Part shown: piece after piece, positions 1 through 8,539 of the stretch
How the letters are laid out: every line of letters begins with the position of its first letter
How positions within the stretch are numbered: position 1 is the first letter of the stretch
NCBI GenBank assembly: GCA_016795005.1
Contig: JAEUIV010000034.1
Location: 1-35,934 of the forward strand
From: Phycisphaerae bacterium
Lineage (GTDB): Bacteria; Planctomycetota; Phycisphaerae; Phycisphaerales; UBA1924
Reading direction: 5' to 3'
Length of the DNA stretch: 35,934 bases
Translations under genes and position numbers: made by a program
Notes under the pieces: model-generated
The model's input: only the letters and a program-made list of their open reading frames with translations
What the model was told of the DNA's origin: nothing
The model's database searches: none

Positions 1-578
1 TGTTCAGCGTGCCGCTGGCGATCGTGGGCGGGTTCGCGGCACTGCGCGGGGTTCACGAGTGGACGCTTTCGATTCCCACGATCGCGCCGCAGCAACTCGA
101 CGTGCTGACGATGATCGGCTTCGTGATTCTCATCGGGACGGTGGTGAACAACGCGATCCTGCTGGTCGAGCAGTCGCTGCACTTCATGCATCCGGGTCGG
201 ATCGAGGGCTTCGAGGACCAGGAGCCGCTGCCGCCGATCCTGGCGATCGCGGCGTCGGTGCGCTCGCGGATCCGTCCGATCTTCATGACGACCCTGACGA
301 CGCTCGGCGGCGGCCTTCCGCTGGTGATCGCCCCCGGCGCGGGGTCGGAGATGTACCGCGGGCTGGGGGCGGTGGTGATCGGCGGCATGCTGGTGTCCAC
401 GATCTTCACGCTGATCCTTGTGCCGCTGCTCTTCAGCGTGGTGCTCCAGATGCGTCAGGGGGTGACGGCGACGCTGTTCGGCGCGGCGGAGGATGGCCCG
501 CCGGACCGGGGCGGAATCGCCGCCTCGGCCGAGCCGAAGTCGGCGCGTCGCGATGAGGTGGCGCTCGAAACAGCGTGA
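1..578 (+). CDS. RND-family efflux transporter, C-terminal fragment
   Basis: This is the last 192 or so codons of an inner-membrane resistance-nodulation-division transporter. The frame is open to the left edge (first full codon at 3), so the GTG at 9 is internal. It shows the classic distal transmembrane region: a helix containing GTVVNNAILLVEQ, a cytoplasmic turn with RIRPIFMTTLTTLGG, and a final helix near VSTIFTLILVPLLFS. These match the late helices of AcrB/HAE1-type pumps, which exchange protons for drugs, metals or lipids with a periplasmic adaptor and an outer-membrane channel. Substrate cannot be judged from this end. The tail after the last helix is short, charged and probably cytoplasmic. 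It ends 11 bases before the convergent gene at 590. Confidence 0.93.
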   Translation, partial: FSVPLAIVGGFAALRGVHEWTLSIPTIAPQQLDVLTMIGFVILIGTVVNNAILLVEQSLHFMHPGRIEGFEDQEPLPPILAIAASVRSRIRPIFMTTLTTLGGGLPLVIAPGAGSEMYRGLGAVVIGGMLVSTIFTLILVPLLFSVVLQMRQGVTATLFGAAEDGPPDRGGIAASAEPKSARRDEVALETA

Positions 579-589
579 TTGTGTTCGGT

Positions 590-1807
590 TCAGTTCAGTT
601 CGGTGCAGTACCACTCCGCCCCGACCGTTGCGAGCAGGTGGACGCGGACGTCGGCGTCGAGCAGGTGCCGGATCGACTTGGGTTCGCTTGTGAACAGGTG
701 CATCGCCGGCGGATGGCTGAAATCCGCGCCGAGACCGGCGGCGGAGAGGAGTGCCGCGTGCTTGACGGCCCATGCCGAGACGCTGACGAGTCGTTCGACG
801 GCACGTCCATCGTTGTCCTGGCGCAGGAGGTGAAGCCGGTCGCCTTTGTCGACGGCGAGTTCCACCGTTGGATCATCGGGGCAGCGCGCGTTGATCGCTT
901 TCAGACCCGGGATGAATCGGCTCAGGTGGTCGGGCGAGCCGGGCGCGCTTGGTGTCGGGAGGTCTCGTGATGGAACGGGGCGTCGCGCGGCGGGACGGCT
1001 GTGCGGAGCGCCTTCGGCGGGTGCCGTGTTCGTGAGAAGGTCGAGCAAGCGTCCCGGCCCCATCTGGCACTCGCCTCGGAAGAGCGGGACGGCGCCGGTC
1101 GGCCCGATCTTCCCCACGGTTCCCGCGTGCGCGAGCGGGCGGTCGAGGAAGACGGCCGAGGCGCGTCGGAGTCGTTCGAGCGCGTCGCGGTCGGCGCCCT
1201 CCTCCGTGGTCACGAACGCCACCTGAAGGTCCGTCGGGGGTTCGTCGCCTTCCGCGGCGGGCGTGAAGACGCCGGAGAGTCCCTTCAACGTGCGGTAGGT
1301 GGCGACGACCGCGGCTTCGTTGGCCCCGCCCAGCACGGTGACGGAGGCGACACGGGGATCGCCCGCGAAGGCCGCCTGATGCACCTCGTCGAGTTGGACG
1401 ATCACGTGTTTGGCGATTCGGGCGGCGTTGGTGACGGCGAGCGCCGCGTCCGCGTCATCGCGGAACTCCTCCGACTCCGAGCCGAAGATCTCGACGGAGA
1501 GGTTCCCGCCGGTCAATCGCACGAGCGCTACGGGCGCCTGGGTTGTCGTGGCGCGGAGCCTGGCGTACTGCGATGCCCACGGCGCGGCACGCACGGGCAG
1601 GTGTCCTTGCACCAGGAGTTCCAGCGCCGGTGCTGCCGGCGATTTCGCGGAGCGGGAGCGGGCGGGAGGCGTGTCCTCGTCCACGAACGGCTCACGGGTC
1701 TCGTCTTCACCCAGGAAGAGGTCGGCGAGCGCGTCGAACTCATCCGCGGAGCGCGGGCCGACGTGCTCATTGTTCTCGCGATTGGTCCGGGCGGGAGTCG
1801 TCGGCAT
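590..1807 (-). CDS. Unknown protein downstream of ParA; possible P-loop-less MinD/ParA-like fold
   Basis: A 405-residue protein with no family I recognise firmly. The ATG at 1807 is chosen because CTGGAGGATCC precedes it; the frame stays open upstream but overlaps parA. Residues 1-60 are acidic and disordered-looking. A central block (about 65-240) has the strand/helix rhythm of the second half of MinD/FlhG proteins, for example VTVLGGANEAAVVATYRTLK and a segment ending SAVFLDRPLAHAGTVG. No Walker A motif is present. A proline-rich linker follows, then a C-terminal domain of about 110 residues. It starts 17 bases after the ParA stop, so the two are probably co-transcribed. A role as ParA partner or regulator is inference from position. 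Confidence 0.8.
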   Translation of the reverse strand: MPTTPARTNRENNEHVGPRSADEFDALADLFLGEDETREPFVDEDTPPARSRSAKSPAAPALELLVQGHLPVRAAPWASQYARLRATTTQAPVALVRLTGGNLSVEIFGSESEEFRDDADAALAVTNAARIAKHVIVQLDEVHQAAFAGDPRVASVTVLGGANEAAVVATYRTLKGLSGVFTPAAEGDEPPTDLQVAFVTTEEGADRDALERLRRASAVFLDRPLAHAGTVGKIGPTGAVPLFRGECQMGPGRLLDLLTNTAPAEGAPHSRPAARRPVPSRDLPTPSAPGSPDHLSRFIPGLKAINARCPDDPTVELAVDKGDRLHLLRQDNDGRAVERLVSVSAWAVKHAALLSAAGLGADFSHPPAMHLFTSEPKSIRHLLDADVRVHLLATVGAEWYCTELN

Positions 1808-1824
1808 GGATCCTCCAGGCCTCT

Positions 1825-3252
1825 CTAGGCTGAGATCGCCGCGGTGGATGGGGGAACGCCCATCGGTTCGGCGTCGGCGATCGCCGGCACGTGCAGGGTA
1901 CTCCAACCCTTCTCGGCGGCATCGGATTCGGGCGTCGGATTCACCGGCTCCGAGTCGAGGTGGATGCGGTAGCGCGTGGTTCCGGCGGGGAGGGGCCGGA
2001 GCGCCTCGTGCATCCCCGTCTCTCGATTGAACTTGAGCGGTTCGCGCCCGGCCGGCTGACCTTCGCTCTCGATCTCCACTTCGACGACGGCGTCCGGCGG
2101 AGCGTCCGCAAGGAAGAGCACGCCGCGCGAGGTGATCCGCGCGCCCGCGAGCGGTCGGATGGAGGCCAGGCGGTCACCCGGTCCGTCGAGATGTGGCTCG
2201 CGCTCGCGGAGGACGCGCGCGACCTGGGGGTCGCTCTCGATGCGTTGGTTGATCTCCTGGCTGCGGAGGGAGAGTTGACGCGCCCGGGCGGCCAGTTCCG
2301 CGGCGCGGCTGGCGACGCCTGAGAACCTGGGCAGGGGTGCTTCCGCGCGCACCAGCGTCAGCGGAGTCGCCGGCGCGACGGCGGATTCGGTTCGCGCCGA
2401 TTCTTCGGTGGGAGCCGTCGCGAGAGCGACGGTCTCGACCACCACCGGCTCGGCCTGGAGGCGCGGCGCAGACTCGAAGAACTGCGCCAGCGCCGTGTAG
2501 TCCTGTGCCCCGACACTCGCCGGGTCGAACTGGTGGACGGAAACGCCCGCGGAGACCGATTCCTTCAGTTTCGGGTCGTAGCGGATGGCGGTCGGGATGA
2601 GTTGACCTTCGAAGCGTCGTTCCAGTTCGCCCAGGATCTCGCACGCGAGCGCGCTGGCGGGATCGTGAAGCGTCGGGAGGATGCGGTAGGGGGTGAGCAC
2701 GCCGGCCTTTCGCCCGAGCGCGCGGATGGTGTTGACCTGCTTCACGGCGCCCTGGAGTGCGAAGAACCCTGTTTCGACGGGGATCAGCACCTCGTCCGCG
2801 GCGCGGAGGGCGTTGAAGGTGAGCAGGCCGATGAAGGGCGGACAGTCGATGAAGCACCAGTCATACCCCGGCGCGAGGTGATCCAAGGCCATCGTGAGCC
2901 GACGATCGCGGTCGATTCTCTCGGCGAGGCCGCCTCGGGGCGCTTCAAGGCCGGCGAGGCGCGTGGTGCTCGGGATGAGGTCAAGCCCCTTGGCGGCTTC
3001 CCAGACCAGGCGCGAACGCTCCGGCGGGCGGTGATCGGCGGCGAGCATCGCGTCGGCGATGGTGAGATCGATCTGTGATTCCGGGACGGCGAGGCCCAGG
3101 GCGCAGTGCGACTGGGGATCGACATCCACGAGGAGGACACGTCGGCCGAGGCGCGCGAGTCCCGCCGCGAGATTGATCGCGGTCGTCGTTTTCCCGCTTC
3201 CGCCCTTCTGGTTGATGATGGCGATGGTGCGCACGCCGCGGCCTGGTTCCAA
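1825..3252 (-). CDS. ParA/MinD-family ATPase with C-terminal E-set-like domain
   Basis: A cytoplasmic ParA-type ATPase of 475 residues. Residues 8-260 are the canonical domain: deviant Walker A KGGSGKTT at 16-23, switch I DVDPQSH, and Walker B-type WCFIDCPP. This family dimerises on ATP and positions DNA or protein cargo. It is much longer than a typical ParA (about 260). After a helical region (about 310-360) comes a beta-rich block at about 365-440 that includes ETGMHEALRPLPAGTTRYRI, a pattern resembling CBM48/E-set domains. The start is TTG at 3252 or GTG at 3234; neither has a strong ribosome site. No ParB is adjacent, so chromosome segregation is less likely than positioning of another cargo, possibly through the 405-residue downstream neighbour. 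Confidence 0.92.
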   Translation of the reverse strand: MEPGRGVRTIAIINQKGGSGKTTTAINLAAGLARLGRRVLLVDVDPQSHCALGLAVPESQIDLTIADAMLAADHRPPERSRLVWEAAKGLDLIPSTTRLAGLEAPRGGLAERIDRDRRLTMALDHLAPGYDWCFIDCPPFIGLLTFNALRAADEVLIPVETGFFALQGAVKQVNTIRALGRKAGVLTPYRILPTLHDPASALACEILGELERRFEGQLIPTAIRYDPKLKESVSAGVSVHQFDPASVGAQDYTALAQFFESAPRLQAEPVVVETVALATAPTEESARTESAVAPATPLTLVRAEAPLPRFSGVASRAAELAARARQLSLRSQEINQRIESDPQVARVLREREPHLDGPGDRLASIRPLAGARITSRGVLFLADAPPDAVVEVEIESEGQPAGREPLKFNRETGMHEALRPLPAGTTRYRIHLDSEPVNPTPESDAAEKGWSTLHVPAIADAEPMGVPPSTAAISA

Positions 3253-3388
3253 TGCCCCAATCCTTCGGGATCAACCGCAACCGCGCGAGAGAGGGGGCGC
3301 TCCGCGCCGTCCGTCGGTCCATCATCGGCTTGGCGTTGCTCGGGGCTTGAAGGCAATGCAACGAGGGACGCCGCGGCCGGTGCGGCGT

Positions 3389-4552
3389 TCATCCCCTGAT
3401 CGCGCGCAAACCCGCCAGCACAGCGTCCATCGGCGGTTCCACCACGACCTCGGCGCGGCTGCCCGCCACGGGGAGGATGAGGCGGAGCCTTCCCGACGAG
3501 ACTTTCTTGTCGTGCATCATGATCGAGAGGAGGGCCTGCGGCTCGGGCAGGCCTTGGACCTTTGTCGGAAGGCTCGCGGCCTCGACCGCCCGGCGGACCT
3601 GCTCGACCTGACTCAACGTGAGTCGATTCATGGACAGGGAGGTGTGCGCCGCGGCGAGCAATCCCAGGGCGACCGCTTCGCCGTGGTGCAGGGGGCGGTC
3701 GTCCGCTCGGCCGGTTGGCGAGAGGTGCGGGAGGGTCTCGATGGCGTGGGCGAAGGTGTGGCCCAGATTCAGGAGGGCGCGTCCGCCCTCGGCTGAGGGC
3801 TTCTCCTCACGTTCGTCGTCCGTGACGAACGACGCCTTCACGCGGATGTTTCGGGCGATGAGTTCGGTGAGCACCGGTGAGCGGCGCGCGATGATGTCGG
3901 GGAGTCGCTCGAGCGTCCAATCGAAGAGCGTGGGGTCGGTCGCGTGCGAGATCAGGGCGTGCTTCAGGCACTCCGCCAGGCCGGAGCGGAGGTGCCGTTC
4001 GGGGAGTGAGCCGAGCGTGTCGGTGTCCGCGAGGACGAGCACCGGCTGCCAGAAGGCGCCGACCATGTTTTTCTTCAGCGACCCCTCGGCGTCGATGTTG
4101 ACACCCGTCTTGCCGCCGACGGAGGCGTCGACCATCGAGAGCAGGGTGGTCGGGCACTGCACGACGGGCACACCCCGGCGATAGGTGGCGGCGACGAAGC
4201 CGGCCAGATCGCCGACGATGCCTCCGCCGAGCGAGATGATGGGGTCGTTGCGCTCGTGCCTCGTCGAGGCCAGACGGGTCATGAGCGCGCCGAAGGTGGA
4301 GAGTGATTTGTCGGCCTCCGATGCGTGGACTCCGAGGTGGGTTGGCTTAAACCCGGCCTGTTTCAGCGCATGAGCGGCCGCGTCGATGGTCGCGGGCGGG
4401 AGGCAATCGTCCGAGATCAGGCATGCCCGTCGTGACGAGTCGGGCAGCATCGTGGCCAGGCACGAGCCGAGGGTCGAGAGAACCCCGGGTCCGACGACCA
4501 CTTCGTATGAGCGACTCGGCGCGGCGGCGAAGTTGATCGTGAGTGTGGTCAT
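3389..4552 (-). CDS. aroB: 3-dehydroquinate synthase
   Basis: Converts DAHP to 3-dehydroquinate, the second step of the shikimate pathway, using NAD+ and a divalent metal in the cytoplasm. The 387-residue length is normal for the family. Visible signatures are the nucleotide-binding stretch SLGGGIVGDLAGF, the substrate loop TTLLSMVDASVGGKTGVN, and the three metal ligands: Glu in LAECLKHAL, His in LNLGHTFAHAIE and His in LHHGEAVALG. The ATG at 4552 fits the family N-terminus. It is the first gene of a minus-strand run, with parA starting 137 bases downstream of its stop. No other aromatic amino-acid gene is adjacent. Confidence 0.98.
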   Translation of the reverse strand: MTTLTINFAAAPSRSYEVVVGPGVLSTLGSCLATMLPDSSRRACLISDDCLPPATIDAAAHALKQAGFKPTHLGVHASEADKSLSTFGALMTRLASTRHERNDPIISLGGGIVGDLAGFVAATYRRGVPVVQCPTTLLSMVDASVGGKTGVNIDAEGSLKKNMVGAFWQPVLVLADTDTLGSLPERHLRSGLAECLKHALISHATDPTLFDWTLERLPDIIARRSPVLTELIARNIRVKASFVTDDEREEKPSAEGGRALLNLGHTFAHAIETLPHLSPTGRADDRPLHHGEAVALGLLAAAHTSLSMNRLTLSQVEQVRRAVEAASLPTKVQGLPEPQALLSIMMHDKKVSSGRLRLILPVAGSRAEVVVEPPMDAVLAGLRAIRG

Positions 4553-5058
4553 CTGTTCCTGAACTTGGCGTGCGCGTCGGGCCGACTTGCGCGCGTCCGC
4601 GAAGGGTCGGCATCACCCTAGCAGCGGGTATTGGGTTCATCGGACGCGAGAGGCTCGCACGAGGCTTGTGCCAGTCAATTTGAGTGGCGACGGGGCAAAT
4701 GGATGGTATTTGTTTGGGTGCGGGCGGAAGGCGACTTATGTGTCCAATGATTTCTTGCAGTAAATCGTTCGTGGTCTGAGCGGCGAGTTCTGTGTGGTGT
4801 CGAAGCGGAGTTGATCGCGCGCCTCCCGCAGCATTCAGCGCATATCCTGCGCGGTTGGCGGATGCTTTCTTATGAAGTCGAATGCTCCGAGTCGGGCCGA
4901 GGTTCTCCGAACTTTCCCCTAGACATCGCCGACAATCGGAGTACGCTGATATTGGTTTCCGCGGCGCGGCGTTGCCCACCGTCGCCCCGCCCACACGCAG
5001 GAGCCGCCCGCCCCGGTCCTGGATCGCGTCGGACGGACTTCCGAAAAGGAGCGCTGCC
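4553..5058. other. Divergent intergenic region, about 500 bases
   Basis: This gap separates the start of aroB (minus) from the methyltransferase start (plus). It is less GC-rich than its surroundings, especially 4670-4800, and must contain the promoters for both genes. I see no tRNA, no recognised riboswitch and no convincing terminator. Open frames crossing it lack plausible codon use and ribosome sites. Confidence 0.5.
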
Positions 5059-5775
5059 ATGGCGAGCGCCACTCTGTCGGATAGCACGATTGTCGGAACC
5101 CTTCTCGAATCAAAGGCCGGAGTGGCCGTCCCGCCTGGTGCCGGCGACTGGTTGTCCCGCTTCGACCAGGTGTACCGGGAAGCCGATGGCCAACTTGAGA
5201 AGGTTCCCTGGGCGCACACGAAGCCTTGCCCGTCGATGATTTCGTGGTTGAACGCGGAGGCGCCCTCGCTGGTGCGATGCGGCGCGCGGGCGGCGGTGGT
5301 CGGATGCGGTCTTGGAGAGGATGCGGCGGCGCTGGTTGAGCGCGGGTACGACGCGGTGGCGTTTGACTGCTCACCCACGGCGGTGTCGTGGGCGAAACGA
5401 CGCCACCCGGAGCACGCCGAGATCTTCGTCCAAGGCGACCTGTTCAATCTTCCGTCGAGGCTTCGTCATCGCTTTGACCTGGTGATCGAGGTTCACACGT
5501 TGCAGTCGTTGCCGCCGGCGTATCGGCCGGCGCTGGCCGCGGGGATGGCGTCGCTCCTGTCGCCTCGGGGCGGGATCCTGCTCGCGGTGACTCGTGGGCG
5601 TGATCCGGGTGTTTCACTGGATTCGATTGATGGTCCGCCGTTCCCCTTCACCGCTTCGGAACTTTCCGCATTGATGGAAGCCAACGAGCTCGCGCCGGTG
5701 CGGCCTCTCGACGAGTTCCTGGACGATTCCGAGTCGCCGGTGCGTCGCATTCGCGGCGCGTTCAAGCGGTTCTGA
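5059..5775 (+). CDS. Class I SAM-dependent methyltransferase, TPMT-like
   Basis: A 238-residue cytoplasmic methyltransferase. The ATG at 5059 follows AAAGGAG at good spacing; the frame is open upstream but lacks coding character there. Motif I is VVGCGLGEDAAAL (about residue 84), followed by the acidic end of strand 2 in VAFDCSPTAV, the QGDLFNLP segment and FDLVIEVHTLQSL as the motif IV region. The Trp-Pro-rich N-terminal segment with VPWAHTKPCPSM resembles the thiopurine/thiol methyltransferase branch, which methylates small molecules. The substrate cannot be read from the sequence. It is convergent with the next gene, with only 15 bases between the stops. Confidence 0.9.
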   Translation: MASATLSDSTIVGTLLESKAGVAVPPGAGDWLSRFDQVYREADGQLEKVPWAHTKPCPSMISWLNAEAPSLVRCGARAAVVGCGLGEDAAALVERGYDAVAFDCSPTAVSWAKRRHPEHAEIFVQGDLFNLPSRLRHRFDLVIEVHTLQSLPPAYRPALAAGMASLLSPRGGILLAVTRGRDPGVSLDSIDGPPFPFTASELSALMEANELAPVRPLDEFLDDSESPVRRIRGAFKRF

Positions 5776-5790
5776 CTCCGGGCGTGGCGC

Positions 5791-7086
5791 TCACTTTTTC
5801 CTTGGTCGAGGGTCCACGCCTCCCTTGCGGGGCGTTTCGTAGGCCCAGAGTTTGACCTCGGCGTCGCAGGACGGATTCACCGGGGTCGGCCTCCATCCCC
5901 AGATTCCCGGTGGTCCGCTGTTGGTGCAGTCTTCGGGGGGCAGCCAGTGGAACGCGATCGGGACGACGAAGTCGAACTCCTCGTTGTGGCCGAAGTATTC
6001 CCAGCGCTGTGACGGCGGCGGCGCGCGAGAGGAGAACTCCCACTGTCGGAAGATGTCCACCGGGATCCACTCGCCGTCGTTCGAAGTGATGGCCGCGGCC
6101 GCACCCGTCGCGGTCGGGGCCGGCTCGCGCGCGAGAAAGAACTCCGTCCACGATCGCAGGACGGTGCCCTGTCGTTCTTCGCTGCGCTTGACGTCGAGGC
6201 CGATGACAAGCCTTGCGGGAAGCCCGGCGGAGCGATAGGCGGCGGTGAGCAGGCACGCGAGGTCGAACTCTGATCCCTTCTTTTCACGCGCGACGGCGGC
6301 GGCGCCGTGGACGACGAATCCTTCGAGGAGGACGGCGCTCGCGTGGCCGACTTCCACGCCGCGGGAGCGTGCCGCGGTGGGTGGATCGGTGACGCGCATG
6401 TGCTCGATGACCCCGGCGGCGATGGTCTTTGCCAGGTCGTAGGGTCTCGCGGCGCGGGGGTCGCCCTTGGCCCATTTCTTGACCAGGGCGGCGACGGCTT
6501 CATCCTTTGATTCGACGAACAGCTGCGGCTCGAGGCACAGCGCCATCTCGGCGGACCACGGCGCGGCGGGCCACCGGTATTGCCTCGCGATGGTTTCGTC
6601 GATGCGGGTCTCCCAGCAGGTCATCGGGATCTCGGCGATGAAGGTGAGGTGGTGCGTCTTCATCGCCCCGGCTTTCCACACGCCGATGGAGGAGAGGGAT
6701 TGGTATCCCCCGCGGATCTCCGGCTCCTTGTCCACCGGGATGGTGTCGATTCGGAACTCGCTGGTCATGCGCGAGGGGTAGACCTCGTGCATGGCGCTCG
6801 AATCGAGGATCGGGTAGAGAAACTCGACGCCGCTCAGGATGAACTGCGGGGTGGCGGGCAGATTCCTCGGGTCCGTCCCGCGGATTTGAGTGGAATGGAG
6901 CCTGACCTCGGCGTGAAGAGTCCAGTCGCGCGCGTTTGCGTTGTCGCGTCGGAGAGCGGGCTTCTGTTCGACGGGGGGGCGCGCGGCGGTTGGCCTCTGC
7001 TGCGCCGCGAGGGGGGAGGCGAGGAGGGACGCCGCGAGGATCGCCGCGAGTTGTGCCGTGCGCATGGTGGATGGTATGGTGGTCAT
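5791..7086 (-). CDS. Secreted transglutaminase-fold protein, probably catalytically inactive
   Basis: About 431 residues. An N-terminal signal peptide ends near LLASPLAAQ, so it is exported. The region around GSEFDLACLLTAAYRSAGLP, followed by ARLVIG, then RSWTEFFL and GEWIPVD, aligns with the transglutaminase-like core (PF01841), whose catalytic triad is Cys-His-Asp. By this alignment the Cys position is Glu (GSEF for GDC-x) and the His position is Arg (RSW for HAW); only the Asp of IPVD remains. It is therefore likely a pseudoenzyme, perhaps a binding or scaffold domain. Start choices are ATG 7086, ATG 7065 or GTG 7137; none has a clear ribosome site. The 5' end lies immediately next to the divergent cobalamin riboswitch, so the promoter of that riboswitch probably lies inside this gene. 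Confidence 0.88.
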   Translation of the reverse strand: MTTIPSTMRTAQLAAILAASLLASPLAAQQRPTAARPPVEQKPALRRDNANARDWTLHAEVRLHSTQIRGTDPRNLPATPQFILSGVEFLYPILDSSAMHEVYPSRMTSEFRIDTIPVDKEPEIRGGYQSLSSIGVWKAGAMKTHHLTFIAEIPMTCWETRIDETIARQYRWPAAPWSAEMALCLEPQLFVESKDEAVAALVKKWAKGDPRAARPYDLAKTIAAGVIEHMRVTDPPTAARSRGVEVGHASAVLLEGFVVHGAAAVAREKKGSEFDLACLLTAAYRSAGLPARLVIGLDVKRSEERQGTVLRSWTEFFLAREPAPTATGAAAAITSNDGEWIPVDIFRQWEFSSRAPPPSQRWEYFGHNEEFDFVVPIAFHWLPPEDCTNSGPPGIWGWRPTPVNPSCDAEVKLWAYETPRKGGVDPRPRKK

Positions 7087-7097
7087 GTCGATGGTGT

Positions 7098-7300
7098 CCG
7101 TCGGCGTATGGACGCGCGAGCGGTCCTTGCGTTGCACGGATGAAAAGGGAAGTGCGGTTCAACTCCGCCGCGGACGCGCCGCCGTGAAGGGCCAGCGCGA
7201 GTCTCGATGCCACTGTTCGGCTTCAAGCCGGGCGGGAAGGCGAGGCTCGCCCCACTCGCAAGGAGTGGAGGCTCAAAGCCGGAAGACCTGCCACCGACGG
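7098..7300 (+). promoter_or_regulatory. Cobalamin (adenosylcobalamin-class) riboswitch
   Basis: The conserved B12-element core is present in order: GATGAAAAGGGAA at 7139-7151, the long CTCCGCCGCGGACGCGC-type segment ending in GCCGTGAA, GCCACTG at 7209-7215, GGGAAGGC at 7234-7241 and the B12 box GGAAGACCTGCC at 7281-7292. A perfect seven-base P1 helix pairs CCGTCGG (7098-7104) with CCGACGG (7294-7300) and sets the boundaries. In this family, corrinoid binding represses the downstream gene. The next gene on the same strand starts at 7454. Confidence 0.97.
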
Positions 7301-7310
7301 AAGTCTGGGC

Positions 7311-7394
7311 GCCCTCGCGCAACGGGGCGTCGGCAGGAAGGCCGCGCGCTCCCCGCGACGGATTCCACCGGCGCATGACCACCGGCGCGAGGGC
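7311..7394 (+). promoter_or_regulatory. Candidate expression platform of the cobalamin riboswitch
   Basis: Just after the aptamer, GCCCTCGCGC (7311-7320) is perfectly complementary to GCGCGAGGGC (7385-7394), which would close a long hairpin between aptamer and coding region. No T-tract follows, and the ribosome site ACGGAGG is near 7437-7443. Control of translation initiation or Rho-dependent termination is therefore more likely than an intrinsic terminator. This is inferred from base pairing only. Confidence 0.45.
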
Positions 7395-7453
7395 CACACC
7401 ATCCTTGGGAGCCGCTCCGCGCGAATCGGGGTGAAACGGAGGTTGGTTTCGTC

Positions 7454-8539
7454 ATGGTCACTCGCATCGGCGTTGCGCTTGTCTCGGCCTTCTCGTGCCT
7501 GGTTCCCTGTCTCGCGGGCGTGCCTCCCTACACGCTCGTCGGCACCGTCGAACTTCCCGTCGGGAGCGCTTCATACGACACGCTCCCCGACGGACGCCTG
7601 CTTTCGATTGTCGGAACCGATCTCTACCGGCAGGATTCGGTGAACGGTTCGGCGTGGACGCGGATCGGTTCGCTTCCCGACGGATCCATTTCTTCGTTCG
7701 GCGCGTCGTTCGTCCGTGTCAGCCCGGACGGGTCGATGATCGCGGTCGGGGACAACAACTTCGGCCCCGGCGCCACGGTCTACACCTTTGCGCTTGCATC
7801 GCTCGACCCGGGTGCGCCGACGACACCCGAGGCGTGGCCCGCATCGAACCTGGACGCGCACTGGGCCGATCCGAACACGCTGTACGTGGCGGGGGCGTCG
7901 GCCGGGGGGGAGGTCCGCGAGATCAAGATCGGCTCGGCGACCTCGCGCATCGTGCTGAACAACATCGGCCTCTCCGCGGGCGGCGTGTACACCGATGGGG
8001 TGCGGCTCTACGCGGGCAACGGTTTCGACCTCGTCCCCGGCGGATCGGAGACCGGCGATGTCCGCGCGTTCGAGCTGGCGTCCATCACATCCGCCGTCAC
8101 GCCGATCGACTTTGAGTCCTCCGGGATCACGGTGGCGCGTGCGCTGTCCGGCGCGTCGCTCGGCTTTGACCCGCTCGGCAACCTGCTCATCGGCGGAGGA
8201 GACCTGTTCGGCGGCTCGAACGACTACGGTTACGCCGCGATCGTGGACTCGGACGCGGTCGCCGCGGCGCTGATGGGCGGGCCGGTCGCCCCCGACTCGT
8301 CCGAACTGCGCGTGGCGCCGAGCCTGGAGACACACTCGTACTTCCCGCGATTCAACGCGGGGGCGAACGAACTGCTGATCTCGTTCTTCGATAACTCCAC
8401 CTTCGCTTCGGGGACGACTCTCTTCCGTTACGCGGTCCCCGCACCCGCGCCGGTTGTGATCGTGGCGTTCGTGTTGGCGCGGGGCCGGGGGTCCAGGGCG
8501 GCCTCGATGAAGACCGGGGGACGTGGAGGGACGACATGA
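7454..8539 (+). CDS. Exported beta-propeller-like protein under B12 riboswitch control
   Basis: A 361-residue protein with a signal peptide (first 20 residues, ending LVPCLAG). The mature part has repeated blade-like strands such as SPDGSMIAVGDNN, NTLYVAGASAGGEVREI and GVRLYAGNGF, consistent with a YVTN/SMP-type beta-propeller. The C-terminus carries VPAPAPVVIVAFVLARGRGS, which looks like a degenerate PEP-CTERM-type sorting tail: Pro-rich motif, hydrophobic stretch, basic end. Its position as first gene after a cobalamin riboswitch suggests a corrinoid-capture role, comparable to BtuG (a surface propeller that binds B12 in Bacteroides). That link is by context, not by recognised homology. The stop overlaps the next start by four bases (ATGA), implying translational coupling. 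Confidence 0.88.
   Translation: MVTRIGVALVSAFSCLVPCLAGVPPYTLVGTVELPVGSASYDTLPDGRLLSIVGTDLYRQDSVNGSAWTRIGSLPDGSISSFGASFVRVSPDGSMIAVGDNNFGPGATVYTFALASLDPGAPTTPEAWPASNLDAHWADPNTLYVAGASAGGEVREIKIGSATSRIVLNNIGLSAGGVYTDGVRLYAGNGFDLVPGGSETGDVRAFELASITSAVTPIDFESSGITVARALSGASLGFDPLGNLLIGGGDLFGGSNDYGYAAIVDSDAVAAALMGGPVAPDSSELRVAPSLETHSYFPRFNAGANELLISFFDNSTFASGTTLFRYAVPAPAPVVIVAFVLARGRGSRAASMKTGGRGGTT

Noticed and set aside
4347-5447. Long minus-strand open frame across the aroB start and the methyltransferase
   Set aside because: Low-complexity Ser/Arg/Pro composition typical of shadow frames in GC-rich DNA; it overlaps two clear genes.
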